Shown here: positions 9,072 to 17,921 of the stretch, piece by piece
How the letters are laid out: each line of letters begins with the position of its first letter
Numbering within the stretch: the first letter of the stretch is position 1
Assembly: GCF_014235875.1 (NCBI RefSeq)
Contig: NZ_JACJUK010000002.1
Location: 434,001 to 498,000, forward strand
Direction: 5' to 3'
Source of the DNA: Croceivirga lutea
Lineage (GTDB): Bacteria; Bacteroidota; Bacteroidia; Flavobacteriales; Flavobacteriaceae
Length of the DNA: 64,000 bases
Position numbers and translations under genes: made by a program
Notes under the pieces: generated by a model
Database searches by the model: none
Told to the model about the DNA's origin: nothing
Seen by the model: the letters and a program-made list of their open reading frames with translations, nothing else

Positions 9072-9107
9072 GTACCTTTTAAGAACAATCTTAAAACTAT
9101 TACACTC

Positions 9108-9344
9108 ATGAGAACAATGACATGCAGAGAACTTGGAGGAGCATGTGACACCCCTTTCACAGCAGAAACATTTGAAGAAATTGCAGCGATGAGTAAACAA
9201 CATGGTATGCAAATGTTTCAACAAAAAGATGCTGCGCATTTAAAAGCTATGGAAGAAATGAAATCTGTAATGCAAAACCCTGAAGCCATGCAAAAATGGT
9301 ATGAAGCTAAACGCGCTCAATTTGAATCTTTACCTAATACGTAA
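9108..9344 (+). CDS. DUF1059-like small protein
   Basis: This 78-residue protein starts MRTMTCRELGGACDTPF, which is the signature of DUF1059, with conserved Cys6 and Cys13. The mid-region HGMQMFQQKDAAH also fits that family. Function is unknown; the paired cysteines and histidines suggest possible metal or redox use, which is inference. The ATG at 9108 is chosen because the longer in-frame reading starting at 9054 would begin inside the terminator hairpin. It lies 5 bp before the next gene and may be co-transcribed with it. Confidence 0.85.
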   Translation: MRTMTCRELGGACDTPFTAETFEEIAAMSKQHGMQMFQQKDAAHLKAMEEMKSVMQNPEAMQKWYEAKRAQFESLPNT

Positions 9345-9349
9345 TCATC

Positions 9350-10063
9350 ATGAAAAAAATCACATTTACCTTACTATTAACTATCACTTTTTATTCCTTA
9401 AATGCACAAAATTTACAAGGTGCATGGGAAAGTACCACTAAAATTAACAATGCTAATATTAGTTTAAAAAACGTAACAATTTTTTCTTCTAATCATTGGG
9501 CAACCACAGTATTTGACGATAAAACAGGGTACTTCTATACTACTAAAGGTGGAAGCTATGAACTAAATGGCAACGCACTTACACAAATTGTAGCGTTTGA
9601 TGCTACTAATAAAGATGCTGTTGGAAAAACTATAACTACAGAAATTGATTTATTTGAAAACAGTTTTTCAGTGGCAAATTCCAAAATAACGTATTCGAGA
9701 ATAGATAACGGTACTCCTGGAGATTTGGCAGGCGCATGGTTAATTTCTGGCCGAAAAAGGGATGGAGAAATTCAAAAAAGAGATACCAACAGACCAAGAA
9801 AAACTATGAAGATACTATCAGGCACTCGTTTTCAATGGATAGCTTACAATACAGAAACCAAAGAATTTTTGGGTACAGGAGGTGGTATTTACACTACTAA
9901 AAACGGCAAATACACTGAGAAAATTGGATTTTTCTCTAGAGATAATTCTCGAGTTGGTGCTAGTTTACAGTTTGATTATAGTATTGAAAATGGTGATTGG
10001 CATCATTCAGGCTTGAGTAGTAAAGGGCAACCTATTTATGAAATCTGGACTTTAAGAAATTAA
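9350..10063 (+). CDS. Secreted two-repeat lipocalin-like protein, function unknown
   Basis: This 237-residue protein has an N-terminal signal peptide ending near SLNAQ. It contains two related halves, each opening with an LQGAWES / LAGAWLIS motif followed by FxxNHWATTVFD / FQWIAYNTET and a glycine-rich GGSYELNG / GGGIYTTKNGKY stretch. This layout resembles lipocalin-like secreted proteins common in Flavobacteriia, but no ligand or enzymatic residue can be identified. It starts 5 bp after the DUF1059-like gene. Likely periplasmic. Confidence 0.72.
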   Translation: MKKITFTLLLTITFYSLNAQNLQGAWESTTKINNANISLKNVTIFSSNHWATTVFDDKTGYFYTTKGGSYELNGNALTQIVAFDATNKDAVGKTITTEIDLFENSFSVANSKITYSRIDNGTPGDLAGAWLISGRKRDGEIQKRDTNRPRKTMKILSGTRFQWIAYNTETKEFLGTGGGIYTTKNGKYTEKIGFFSRDNSRVGASLQFDYSIENGDWHHSGLSSKGQPIYEIWTLRN

Positions 10064-10176
10064 TATATTCTTATAAAGAATAATATATTATTCAATTATT
10101 AATAGATTTTTAGTGTTTTTAATAGTTTTTTTGTAACAAAAATTGATTTATAGCAACTTATAATAAATATAGTATT

Positions 10177-10467
10177 ATGGGTTCAGCTAGTCAACCAATG
10201 CTTGTTATTAAAGCAAATAGAGCCCTTCTTAAAAAAAGGGTAGGTTATCAAGAAATAAGTAAAAAATACAAGGGGTATGTAAACGATACGCAACTAGAGT
10301 TTAAAGAATTAACCCCTTTTGAAAAGAAAAAACTAAAATATAAAATTAGGGCTCAAGCCAAAAAAGATAGGAAAGAAGAAATTAATCATTACCTAATAGC
10401 TTTTGGCTTTCTTTTAATAATTCTCTCAGGGCTATTTTTACTGTTTAATGCTTTACTTAGTGTTTAA
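10177..10467 (+). CDS. Small membrane protein, function unknown
   Basis: This 96-residue protein has a basic N-terminal two-thirds (LKKRVGYQEISKKYKGY, FEKKKLKYKIRAQAKK) and one C-terminal transmembrane helix (about residues 72-93, FGFLLIILSGLFLLF). It is probably an inner-membrane protein with a cytosolic basic domain. I do not recognise a family. The last 4 bp overlap the convergent SulP gene, and codon use looks like its neighbours. Confidence 0.7.
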   Translation: MGSASQPMLVIKANRALLKKRVGYQEISKKYKGYVNDTQLEFKELTPFEKKKLKYKIRAQAKKDRKEEINHYLIAFGFLLIILSGLFLLFNALLSV

Positions 10468-12041
10468 AACTTATCAGCAACAACTTTATAGGTAGGGTCT
10501 TCTAAAACATTTACTTCAATAATATCATTTGCGTTTTTAAGTAAACGCCTACAGTCTTTGCTTAAATGTTTTAGATGTACCTTTTTACCTGCTTTGGCAT
10601 AACGTTCTGTAATTTTATTTAAGGCTTCAATACCAGACATGTCTGCTACTCTACTTTCTGCAAAATCAATAATAATTTCTTCAGGGTCATTTAACACGTC
10701 AAACTTTTCTGCGAACAGAGTTGTTGATCCAAAAAACAATGGTCCGTATATCTCATAATGCTTAACTCCGTTTTCATCAACGTGTTTTCTTGCTCTAATG
10801 CGCTTAGCGTTTTCCCATGAATATGCTAAAGCAGAAATTATAACTCCCAATAAAACAGCCACCGCTAAATTGTGGGTAATTGCCGTAATAAGGGTAACCA
10901 AAACCATGACGATAACATCAGAATTTGGCATTTTTCTGAAAGTTTTAAAGCTAGCCCATTCAAAAGTTCCAATGGCTACCATAAACATTAGTCCTACCAA
11001 GGCAGCCATAGGTAAACGTTCAATTAAACTAGAACCAAACATGATAAAAACCAACAACATTACAGCAGCGGTTATACCAGATAATCTTGCTCTAGCTCCA
11101 GAAGATGTATTTATTAAACTTTGACCAATCATTGCACAACCGCCCATACCAGATAAAAATCCAGATAAAATATTTGCTGTACCCTGAGCTACACATTCTT
11201 TATTACCTCTACCTCTTGTTTCTGTAATCTCGTCTATGATATTTAGGGTTAACAAGCTTTCAATTAAACCAACACCTGCAACAATACCAGCGTATGGAAT
11301 AATAATCATAAACGTTTCCCAGGTAAAAGGAATATTTGGAATAGATACTGGTGGAAAACCCCCTTTAATACTTTCGCCCTCTGGCATTATATCAGCAACT
11401 GTCATGGTATTAACTCCAAAACCAATTACAATGGCTGAAACCACTAAAATTGCAACTAATGATGAAGGCACTACCTTAGTTAGTTTAGGTAAACCCCAAA
11501 TGATAAGCATGGTTAATAAGGTCAACCCTAACATAATGTAAAGAGATTCTCCAGATAATAAATCACCTGTTTCTTTATCATAAAAGTTGGGAAATTGAGC
11601 CATAAAAATGATGATAGCCAAACCATTTACAAAACCAAACATTACCGGTTGTGGTACCAAACGAATAAATTTACCCAACCTAAGAACTCCTGCAAGTATT
11701 TGAAGCACCCCTGCAATAATTACAGTTGCAAAGGTGTAATTGAGTATGGTTATTGGTTCAATTCCAGGAAAAGTTCTTTTTAACTCTAGAATTAAACCTA
11801 CAAAAATAACAGCTACAGCTCCTGTTGCACCAGATATCATTCCTGGTCTACCTCCTAAAATTGAAGTTACCAAAGCCAATACAAATGCAGCGTATAAACC
11901 TGTTAAAGGTGAAAACCCAGGAATTAAGGCAAAAGCAATTGCTTCTGGTACTAAGGCAAGCGCCACCGTTAAACCTGATAAAATTTCGGTTCGGTAATTT
12001 ACTTTCTGAGAAAAATCAAAAAGGTTGAGATATTTTTGCAT
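10464..12041 (-). CDS. SulP-family anion transporter with STAS domain
   Basis: This 525-residue protein has the SulP (SLC26-like) layout. A short N-terminus (FDFSQKVNYRTEILSG) precedes 10-14 hydrophobic helices with GLTVALALVPEAIAFALIPG and the ISGATGAVAVIFVGL signature. A cytosolic C-terminal STAS domain (about residues 415-520) contains IIIDFAESRVADMSGIEAL. The family carries sulfate, bicarbonate or other anions; the substrate is not evident here. This is a different member from the carbonic-anhydrase-linked SulP at 45 kb. No sulfur-assimilation genes are adjacent. Confidence 0.9.
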   Translation of the reverse strand: MQKYLNLFDFSQKVNYRTEILSGLTVALALVPEAIAFALIPGFSPLTGLYAAFVLALVTSILGGRPGMISGATGAVAVIFVGLILELKRTFPGIEPITILNYTFATVIIAGVLQILAGVLRLGKFIRLVPQPVMFGFVNGLAIIIFMAQFPNFYDKETGDLLSGESLYIMLGLTLLTMLIIWGLPKLTKVVPSSLVAILVVSAIVIGFGVNTMTVADIMPEGESIKGGFPPVSIPNIPFTWETFMIIIPYAGIVAGVGLIESLLTLNIIDEITETRGRGNKECVAQGTANILSGFLSGMGGCAMIGQSLINTSSGARARLSGITAAVMLLVFIMFGSSLIERLPMAALVGLMFMVAIGTFEWASFKTFRKMPNSDVIVMVLVTLITAITHNLAVAVLLGVIISALAYSWENAKRIRARKHVDENGVKHYEIYGPLFFGSTTLFAEKFDVLNDPEEIIIDFAESRVADMSGIEALNKITERYAKAGKKVHLKHLSKDCRRLLKNANDIIEVNVLEDPTYKVVADKF

Positions 12042-12121
12042 GGCTAAGAATTGAAGCCGGCAAAATTAAGGGTATTCTATAAAACATTCAGTAATTCTTA
12101 GATTTTTAAGAATTTGGTAAT

Positions 12122-13090
12122 CTACCACACTTTTAGTCCCAGTAATCTTTCTCCCAGCGCATTAAGTTTAGCAGTTTCATATTTATTTTGCTCCCAATTT
12201 CTTGGGTCACCTGGAAAAGCGTACCCTTCAGGAGCTACTCTATTCTTCCAAGAATGAATTCTCCAATTACGTAAATCCTCATTGTCTTCTTCTGCTGGCA
12301 TCATTGAAATGTATTGTGCAATACGCACCTTATTACCAGATTTATTAGGTCGAATGCCATGCGGTTGTGTGCTGTTGAAGATTAGCAAATCACCAGCCTC
12401 CATTTTTACCTTTACAATCTTATCTTCTAAACCTGTAATATTTGGTTGAAAATGGTCGCGGTCTTCTGGTTGAGTTAGCTTCCAAGTATCGTAATTTCTA
12501 TACAACCAAGGAATACACTGAAAGCCTCCCATATTTTCATCTGTTTGGTCTGCTAAGGCCAAAACCCCTTGTACATTTTGAGGTCTGGTCTCGGGGTCAT
12601 AATCCCAATGAATAAAGCCTTTCTTATTTTCTCCGGGTCTTTGCGGAAAATTGAGATTAGCCCTATCAATAGTTACCCAAAGTTTTTCAGTTCCCCAAAC
12701 ATCAACAAAAGCATCATAAACACGTTGCATTTGCCTGTTGTTCCACAGCATTTGATTATTATATACTTCTACCATTCCTGTACCGGTAAGCTCTTTCATT
12801 TTCATTTCTGCTCTTGGTGGCGCATACCAAGTTTCAGGATTATTCGGGTCTTTCTCATCAAACTCCCACAAGAAATCTGCTGTTGCTTTTGCTTGTTCTT
12901 TAGGTACTGCATTCTTAATAATAATGTACCCGTTTTCTACCCAGAAATTCCAATCATCTTCTGAGAGTACACGTAAGGGTTTACCGTTACTTCTATCATT
13001 TAATTTTTGCTTACTACTCGTTGCTGTTGAAGGATTCCCCGGTATTTCTTCATGTGCCTTATTGGCCATTTCAATATTGTCTGTTTTCAT
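12122..13090 (-). CDS. Phytanoyl-CoA dioxygenase (PhyH) family protein
   Basis: This 322-residue Fe(II)/2-oxoglutarate oxygenase of the PhyH family has the facial triad visible: His161 and Asp163 in FIHWDYDP and the distal His244 in TQPHGIRPN, followed by KVRIAQY with the likely 2-oxoglutarate-binding Arg. The N-terminal 40 residues are polar and probably disordered; the catalytic domain begins at LSEDDWNFWVENGYI. Such enzymes hydroxylate small molecules, and the substrate is unknown. It is divergent from an AraC regulator, with 137 bp between start codons, so that regulator is the best candidate for its control. Confidence 0.87.
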   Translation of the reverse strand: MKTDNIEMANKAHEEIPGNPSTATSSKQKLNDRSNGKPLRVLSEDDWNFWVENGYIIIKNAVPKEQAKATADFLWEFDEKDPNNPETWYAPPRAEMKMKELTGTGMVEVYNNQMLWNNRQMQRVYDAFVDVWGTEKLWVTIDRANLNFPQRPGENKKGFIHWDYDPETRPQNVQGVLALADQTDENMGGFQCIPWLYRNYDTWKLTQPEDRDHFQPNITGLEDKIVKVKMEAGDLLIFNSTQPHGIRPNKSGNKVRIAQYISMMPAEEDNEDLRNWRIHSWKNRVAPEGYAFPGDPRNWEQNKYETAKLNALGERLLGLKVW

Positions 13091-13163
13091 TTTGTTTAGT
13101 TTTATGATGTTTAAAAGTAGTTTTTAGAATACTCAAAAACCTTCCGAATTTTAGCCATTATTT

Positions 13164-13218
13164 GTACTATATTGATATTTTTAATGTTTAAATTCTATTA
13201 ACAAATCAATATTGGTAC
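13164..13218. promoter_or_regulatory. Imperfect inverted repeat in the phyH/AraC divergent region
   Basis: GTACTATATTGAT (13164-13176) is mirrored by ATCAATATTGGTAC (13205-13218), with 28 bp between the arms. The position in a divergent intergenic region next to an AraC regulator makes a regulator-binding site plausible; this is inference. Confidence 0.35.
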
Positions 13219-13227
13219 TTTTATGGT

Positions 13228-14070
13228 ATGAAAGTGCAATTAGAAACGATAGCTGATAAATCTGATTCTCCGTTTAGATTATTACATAGTCCTAGACTTA
13301 ACGACCTCTTTTTTTGGCATTTTCATCCTGAGTTTGAACTGGTTTTCATTGAAGGTGGTAGCGCTACAAGACATGTGGGAAATCACATTTCTACTTTTGA
13401 ACAAAGTGATTTAGTCTTGATTGGTTCAAATATTCCGCATCTAAATTTTGATTACGGTATGCAAACTAATTATACCCATGAGGTTCTTCATTTAAAGCAA
13501 AACTTTAAAGAAAAGGTATTAGATGTTTACCCTGAGCTAGATAAACTTCGTAAACTATTGAAATTATCTGAATTTGGAATTGCATTTGGAGAAAAAACAA
13601 AAACCGAACTGGGACCTTTATTAAAAGAATTGCATGCGTTGGAGCCTTTTCAGTTTTTTCAATCAGTTTTGTACGTGTTACACAATCTATCTAATAGTAC
13701 AGACTTTGAACTCTTACATAAAAGCCCCTATAAGAATCCGTTTAAGCAAAAAAATCAGAACCGTTTACGCAAGATTCATGCATTTTTAGAAGAACGTTAC
13801 GCCTCTAAAATAAGCCTCAATGAAATTGCAAGCCATTGTAGTTTAAGCAAAGAGGCTTTTTGTAGGTATTTTAAAAAGGAAACAGGGGCTACGTTTTTTA
13901 CCTTTTTGAATCAGTATAGAATTAGCCAAGCTAAACGCCTTTTACTTTCTGGACATTCTGTTGGCGAGGCTTGCTTTGCAAGTGGTTTTGAAAGTCTCTC
14001 TTATTTTAATCGAGTTTTTAAAAAGGTCGTTGAGGAAAATCCGTCTGATTTTAAAAAGCGATTTGTCTGA
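13228..14070 (+). CDS. AraC-family transcriptional regulator with N-terminal cupin
   Basis: This 280-residue regulator has an N-terminal cupin sensor (FFWHFHPEFELVFIEGG, SDLVLIGSNIPH, about residues 20-90). The C-terminal AraC double helix-turn-helix spans about residues 178-278 (ISLNEIASHCSLSKEAFCRYFKK cut as two segments, then FASGFESLSYFNRVFKK). The cupin suggests response to a small ligand such as a sugar. It is divergent from the PhyH dioxygenase gene, and this arrangement repeats in many genomes where the regulator controls its neighbour. The ligand is unknown. Confidence 0.88.
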   Translation: MKVQLETIADKSDSPFRLLHSPRLNDLFFWHFHPEFELVFIEGGSATRHVGNHISTFEQSDLVLIGSNIPHLNFDYGMQTNYTHEVLHLKQNFKEKVLDVYPELDKLRKLLKLSEFGIAFGEKTKTELGPLLKELHALEPFQFFQSVLYVLHNLSNSTDFELLHKSPYKNPFKQKNQNRLRKIHAFLEERYASKISLNEIASHCSLSKEAFCRYFKKETGATFFTFLNQYRISQAKRLLLSGHSVGEACFASGFESLSYFNRVFKKVVEENPSDFKKRFV

Positions 14071-14093
14071 ATATAGTTTAAATAAAAAGGGTT

Positions 14094-14127
14094 CATAAAA
14101 AAACGCCCTAACACGAATGCTAGGGCG
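14094..14127. terminator. Terminator between convergent AraC and lipoprotein genes
   Basis: The perfect 7-bp stem CGCCCTA (14104-14110) / TAGGGCG (14121-14127) has a T-run on the minus strand (A-run 14094-14103). It mainly serves the minus-strand lipoprotein gene and may also stop plus-strand transcription. Confidence 0.7.
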
Positions 14128-14192
14128 ATTTCTAACTAAATAACCAACCAAAAAATCTTTATATGGTAACAGTAGTAAACTGTTGCTAAAAC

Positions 14193-15110
14193 TTACATTT
14201 TTCTTTTTCGGGTAACGTTCATTTTTTTATTTGTGTTTACAGAACGTTTTCTACCCACTTTGTCACCCGTTTTTAAGTACTGTATGTACCCTTTTCCGGT
14301 AAACTCATATACCGTTTCACTAGCAACATGGTACAGTTCTATTGTACCGTCATTGATAACGTACAGTTCAAAGTAATCATTGCCCAAGAAATCATAATCG
14401 AGTGTTAAAGTTTTTAAATCCTCTGAATTTGTATTGTAAATCTGGTAATTACCCTCATAATCCCACTGTAAATTATTTATTGAAGTACCTGGGGCATCAA
14501 CAGAAGACTGAAAATAACCACCAGTATCTGCTGTAAATCGTAAGAAATTCTCATTATCAAAATCATTTACCGCACCAACTTGACTTGTAAAAGTCTTTTC
14601 CCAAACTTCATACTCTTGTAAAAAGTAATCTAAATTCTCATAGAACATTCGGTCATAATCAAATTCTCTAATTTGATAACCATCTAAAAAATAAGATGTA
14701 TTAGTTCGTCTATTGTACAACTCTAGCGTACGGTTATTTACTGCGTATACATCAAATGTATAAGCACCATCAATATCATGGTTGATATCTACAACGCCGC
14801 TAAAAGTTCCGTAAGAGCCCACGTCTATACCAAGGCCGTTACCTGTTTTACCAAAGCCCACCATATTGTTATTGGCATAAAGCAAACCATTAACAAAAGA
14901 GATAGTAAATGCACGCTCCATGAAAGGTATTTCACCATTACCTTGGGTGGCGTTTAAATCTAGATACCATACATCATAAGATTGTAAGGCTGCATCTGTT
15001 TCAAAGGCAGATTCTACAATAACTGCATCATCTAAATACACTTCTGTATAACATGACGATGCTAAAAAGGCTATACCTAATAAACTAAAAAGTAATTTTG
15101 TTGCTTTCAT
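14193..15110 (-). CDS. Lipoprotein of unknown function with aromatic-rich repeats and basic tail
   Basis: This 305-residue exported lipoprotein has a signal with lipobox LASSC (Cys20). The body is acidic and rich in Tyr/Asp/Asn, with two similar segments: SYDVWYLDLNATQGNGEIP and EYEVWEKTFTSQVGAVN, each followed by Asn-rich beta-type sequence and a LELYNRRTNTSYFLDG / IELYHVASETVYEFTG end. This suggests an internal duplication of a beta domain. The last 25 residues are strongly basic (KVGRKRSVNTNKKMNV), unusual against the acidic body. The ATG at 15110 is chosen because it gives a clean signal peptide; the in-frame start at 15146 adds 12 residues. Function unknown. Confidence 0.72.
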   Translation of the reverse strand: MKATKLLFSLLGIAFLASSCYTEVYLDDAVIVESAFETDAALQSYDVWYLDLNATQGNGEIPFMERAFTISFVNGLLYANNNMVGFGKTGNGLGIDVGSYGTFSGVVDINHDIDGAYTFDVYAVNNRTLELYNRRTNTSYFLDGYQIREFDYDRMFYENLDYFLQEYEVWEKTFTSQVGAVNDFDNENFLRFTADTGGYFQSSVDAPGTSINNLQWDYEGNYQIYNTNSEDLKTLTLDYDFLGNDYFELYVINDGTIELYHVASETVYEFTGKGYIQYLKTGDKVGRKRSVNTNKKMNVTRKRKM

Positions 15111-15214
15111 AACATTCTGGTTTTCTGATTGTAAAGTATATTTCAATCTCTATGCCAAAAATTGTTATGCATTGATTATCATTGTATTACATTTAGTTTC
15201 TCTTAAAAAGAAGC

Positions 15215-15961
15215 TTATTGTAAGAAGGCTCTTAGAACTACAAAAAAGATAGATGGGCAAACTAAACAACCTAAACCCGTATAGAAAGTTGCGGTCATTG
15301 CTCCATAAGGCACCAATTTTTCATCTGTAGCTGCAAGACCAGCAACTACACCACTAGTAGTACCTACTAAACCACCAAAAACTACTGCAGAATGTGGGCT
15401 GTGTAATCCTATACGTTTGGCAATGATGGGAGTTCCTATGGTAGTTACCACTGTTTTAATTACACCAGCTGCTATACTTATAGCAATAACATCAGAAGAG
15501 GCCCCTAAAGCAGCCCCAGTTATTGGACCAACAATATACGTACAAGCACCTGCACCAATTGTAGCAGCGCTTACAGCATCTGTATACCCCATAAAATAGG
15601 CGATAGCTGCTCCTGAAAAAAATGTAACCGTAATGCCTACTAGCAAAGCAATAACACCCGCAAACCCGGCTTTTTTTATCTTGTTTAAATCAGCGCCTAC
15701 TGCTGTAGCCACCACTGCAAAATCTCTAAACATACTGCCCCCTAGTAAAGCCATACCTGAAAATAGAGGTATATCTGCCAACCCCTTTTTATCTCCTAAA
15801 AATGCTAAAGCTAAACCTGCAGAAATAGCGAGGGCAACTCCTGGAATTTTACCTTTAAACAAGCGCTTACTTACTAGTATACTCAAGAATAGAATTACCC
15901 CTACTACTAAAAAGGCAAAGACCAAGTTGTGTTTTTCTATGAGTAATTCTAACCTATTCAT
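15215..15961 (-). CDS. madM: Malonate transporter subunit MadM
   Basis: This 248-residue membrane protein with about eight hydrophobic helices matches MadM, the large subunit of the two-component MadL/MadM malonate:sodium transporter. Recognisable segments are IPGVALAISAGLALAFLGD, GGSMFRDFAVVATAVGAD, GAGACTYIVGPITGAALG and VVFGGLVGTTSGVVAGLA. Its start overlaps the end of madL by 8 bp, and it lies directly downstream of madL and matB on the same strand. The operon takes up malonate and activates it to malonyl-CoA. The assignment is strong because all three partners are adjacent. Confidence 0.88.
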   Translation of the reverse strand: MNRLELLIEKHNLVFAFLVVGVILFLSILVSKRLFKGKIPGVALAISAGLALAFLGDKKGLADIPLFSGMALLGGSMFRDFAVVATAVGADLNKIKKAGFAGVIALLVGITVTFFSGAAIAYFMGYTDAVSAATIGAGACTYIVGPITGAALGASSDVIAISIAAGVIKTVVTTIGTPIIAKRIGLHSPHSAVVFGGLVGTTSGVVAGLAATDEKLVPYGAMTATFYTGLGCLVCPSIFFVVLRAFLQ

Positions 15962-16343
15962 GAGCGGAGTCTATTTCATCAGAAACTTCTGAATTACCAA
16001 TTTTTGATAAAAATGGAACTAATGTCATTACCAGCAATGTGGTTAGCGTACCTGCCACAATAGCTACCCAACCACCACTAAAAGCTGCTTTTACATTTTG
16101 TATTGAAGCCATTGCTATGATTATGGGTATATACATGGCACTCCAGAAAGCAATACCTTCTTTGGTTTTGGGTTGCATTCCCCATTTCTGCGAAAACAAG
16201 TGATTGCCTATCATAAGAATCAGCATAGCAAAACCTACACCTCCAACATCACCATTAACTCCAATCATACTACCTAACAAACTGCCTAAATATTTACCAA
16301 CTAACAAGCAGGCGGCTAAAAAAGCTACTCCGTAAATTTTCAT
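15954..16343 (-). CDS. madL: Malonate transporter subunit MadL
   Basis: This 129-residue protein has four hydrophobic helices and the MadL features KYLGSLLGSMIGVNGDVGG and VGFAMLILMIGNH near the N-terminus, with VKAAFSGGWVAIVAGTL toward the end. MadL is the small subunit of the MadLM malonate transporter in the inner membrane. Its ATG overlaps the matB stop by 4 bp, and its 3' end overlaps madM by 8 bp, indicating translational coupling across the operon. Confidence 0.87.
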   Translation of the reverse strand: MKIYGVAFLAACLLVGKYLGSLLGSMIGVNGDVGGVGFAMLILMIGNHLFSQKWGMQPKTKEGIAFWSAMYIPIIIAMASIQNVKAAFSGGWVAIVAGTLTTLLVMTLVPFLSKIGNSEVSDEIDSAHE

Positions 16344-17815
16344 ATTACAGTAAATAGTTTTTTTAACTCGTTTTTTGTCACTTTACCTAAAACATTTCTC
16401 GGTAAATCTTCTTGTTGAATAAAAGTTCTTGGTAGTTTATAGCCTGGCAAACGTTCTTTCATCCACTCTTTTAGCACATGTATATCTACCTCATCTTTTG
16501 ATGGTACCAAACAGGCAGCTATTTTTTCACCCCATTCAGGGTCTGGTAAACCAACCACACCAACATCTTTTAGATCAGGATGTTTACGTAATACTTCTTC
16601 AATTTCTAATGCTGAAATTTTATAGCCCCCAGATTTTATAATATCAACAGAATTTCGACCTAGTATACGATAATAGCCATCATTTAATAAGGCGATATCT
16701 CCCGTTTTAAACCAGCCGTCTTTGGTAAAGGTCTTCTGAGTTTCTTCTGGTTTTTGCCAATATTCACTAAAAACATTAGCTCCTTTAACTTGTATTTCAC
16801 CTTGGGTTCCTTCTTCAACTACGTTATCTTCTTCATCTGCCAAACGAACCGTTACTCCAGGCAACGGTTGTCCTATATGCCCTGGTCTACGCTCCCCTTC
16901 GTAAGGGTTACTAATTGCCATACCCATCTCTGTCATGCCATACCGTTCTAATAAAGTATGACCACTAATACTTAGCCATTGTTCTAAGGTACTTACTGGT
17001 AGTGCTGCAGAACCAGAAACCATAAATCTAAAGTTATTTAATGCCTTTGATATTTCTTCTTGCTTTGTTTTAGGCAACTCGTTATAGCGATTAATTAATT
17101 TGTAATAAATAGTTGGTACCGCCATAAATAAATTTACTTGCCCTTTGCTAAAAATATCAAAAACCTCATCCTCATTAAAAGCGGGTAAAAACTGACAACA
17201 GGCACCAGACCACAGGGCACAACATAACATATTAACAATACCATGTACATGGTGTAAGGGTAATACATTTAAAATTTGATCTTCAGCTTGCCATTGCCAA
17301 GAAGTGGTCAAATCTGTAATCTGACTCTTAATATTATTATGTGTTGTTACCACGCCTTTTGGATTACCTGTAGTTCCACTAGTATATAAAATCATTGCCC
17401 GGCGAGACATTTCTACATCTGGCAATTCAGTTTTTTTTGATGCAATGTTTTCATATAAATGAAAATTTGAATGCTTTAAGGGTGATAAAAATTGTTGATA
17501 CTCACCTGTACATATTAGAAAATCTGCCTGGGTATCATCTAACACATATTTAATAGAGGGTAGCGGATGTTTTGTGCACAGTGGGACAGCTATACCGCCA
17601 GCCCTCCAAATTCCCCACTGTAAAGCCACGTATTCAAAACTTGGTTTAACAAGAAAAGCTATTCTAGCTTCTTTTAAATCAGCATTTCTATTAAGTAGAA
17701 AAGCAGCAACGCTTTCAGAAGCCTCCAATAAATCTTGAAAAGAATACGTTTTGTCGTTAGCAACAATTGCTTTTCTATTAAGCGTATGTTTAGAGCGCTC
17801 AATTAGTTCAATCAT
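16340..17815 (-). CDS. matB: Malonyl-CoA synthetase (MatB-type acyl-CoA ligase)
   Basis: This 491-residue ANL-superfamily ligase forms malonyl-CoA from malonate, CoA and ATP. The P-loop is TSGTTGNPKG at residues 145-154. ERYGMTEMGMAISNP near residue 290 is followed by ERRPGHIGQPLPGV, and this RRPG variant is a mark of MatB rather than fatty-acyl-CoA ligases. The hinge region DIIKSGGYKIS is near 390, and the catalytic lysine is in VLGKVTKNEL near the C-terminus. First gene of matB-madL-madM. No malonyl-CoA decarboxylase gene is adjacent, so the product probably feeds fatty-acid synthesis or is decarboxylated elsewhere. Confidence 0.92.
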   Translation of the reverse strand: MIELIERSKHTLNRKAIVANDKTYSFQDLLEASESVAAFLLNRNADLKEARIAFLVKPSFEYVALQWGIWRAGGIAVPLCTKHPLPSIKYVLDDTQADFLICTGEYQQFLSPLKHSNFHLYENIASKKTELPDVEMSRRAMILYTSGTTGNPKGVVTTHNNIKSQITDLTTSWQWQAEDQILNVLPLHHVHGIVNMLCCALWSGACCQFLPAFNEDEVFDIFSKGQVNLFMAVPTIYYKLINRYNELPKTKQEEISKALNNFRFMVSGSAALPVSTLEQWLSISGHTLLERYGMTEMGMAISNPYEGERRPGHIGQPLPGVTVRLADEEDNVVEEGTQGEIQVKGANVFSEYWQKPEETQKTFTKDGWFKTGDIALLNDGYYRILGRNSVDIIKSGGYKISALEIEEVLRKHPDLKDVGVVGLPDPEWGEKIAACLVPSKDEVDIHVLKEWMKERLPGYKLPRTFIQQEDLPRNVLGKVTKNELKKLFTVI

Positions 17816-17921
17816 GTTAGTTTAGTTAGGTTGAAGATTCTAAAAATAGAAAATAAACCTTTGAAAACGGTTTTTAATAACATTCTTATCTTATTCCTAC
17901 AAGAAAAGACAAGAGCATTTT

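Noticed and set aside
9054-9107. Longer start for the DUF1059-like protein
   Set aside because: It would place the coding start inside the cytochrome c terminator hairpin, and family homology begins at the ATG at 9108.
10060-10091. AT-rich hairpin after the secreted lipocalin-like gene
   Set aside because: It has only A/T pairs with no following T-run, so terminator status is not supported.
10798-11997. Several plus-strand frames of 60-110 codons within the SulP gene
   Set aside because: They are antisense shadows of the SulP transporter, with no family motifs or separate signals.
12569-12964. Plus-strand frame of 131 codons within the PhyH gene
   Set aside because: It is antisense to a gene with a full iron-ligand set, and its composition is not protein-like.
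15417-15992. Plus-strand frames of 60 and 119 codons across madM
   Set aside because: They are the complement of Ala/Gly/Ile-rich membrane helices, which commonly produce long antisense frames.
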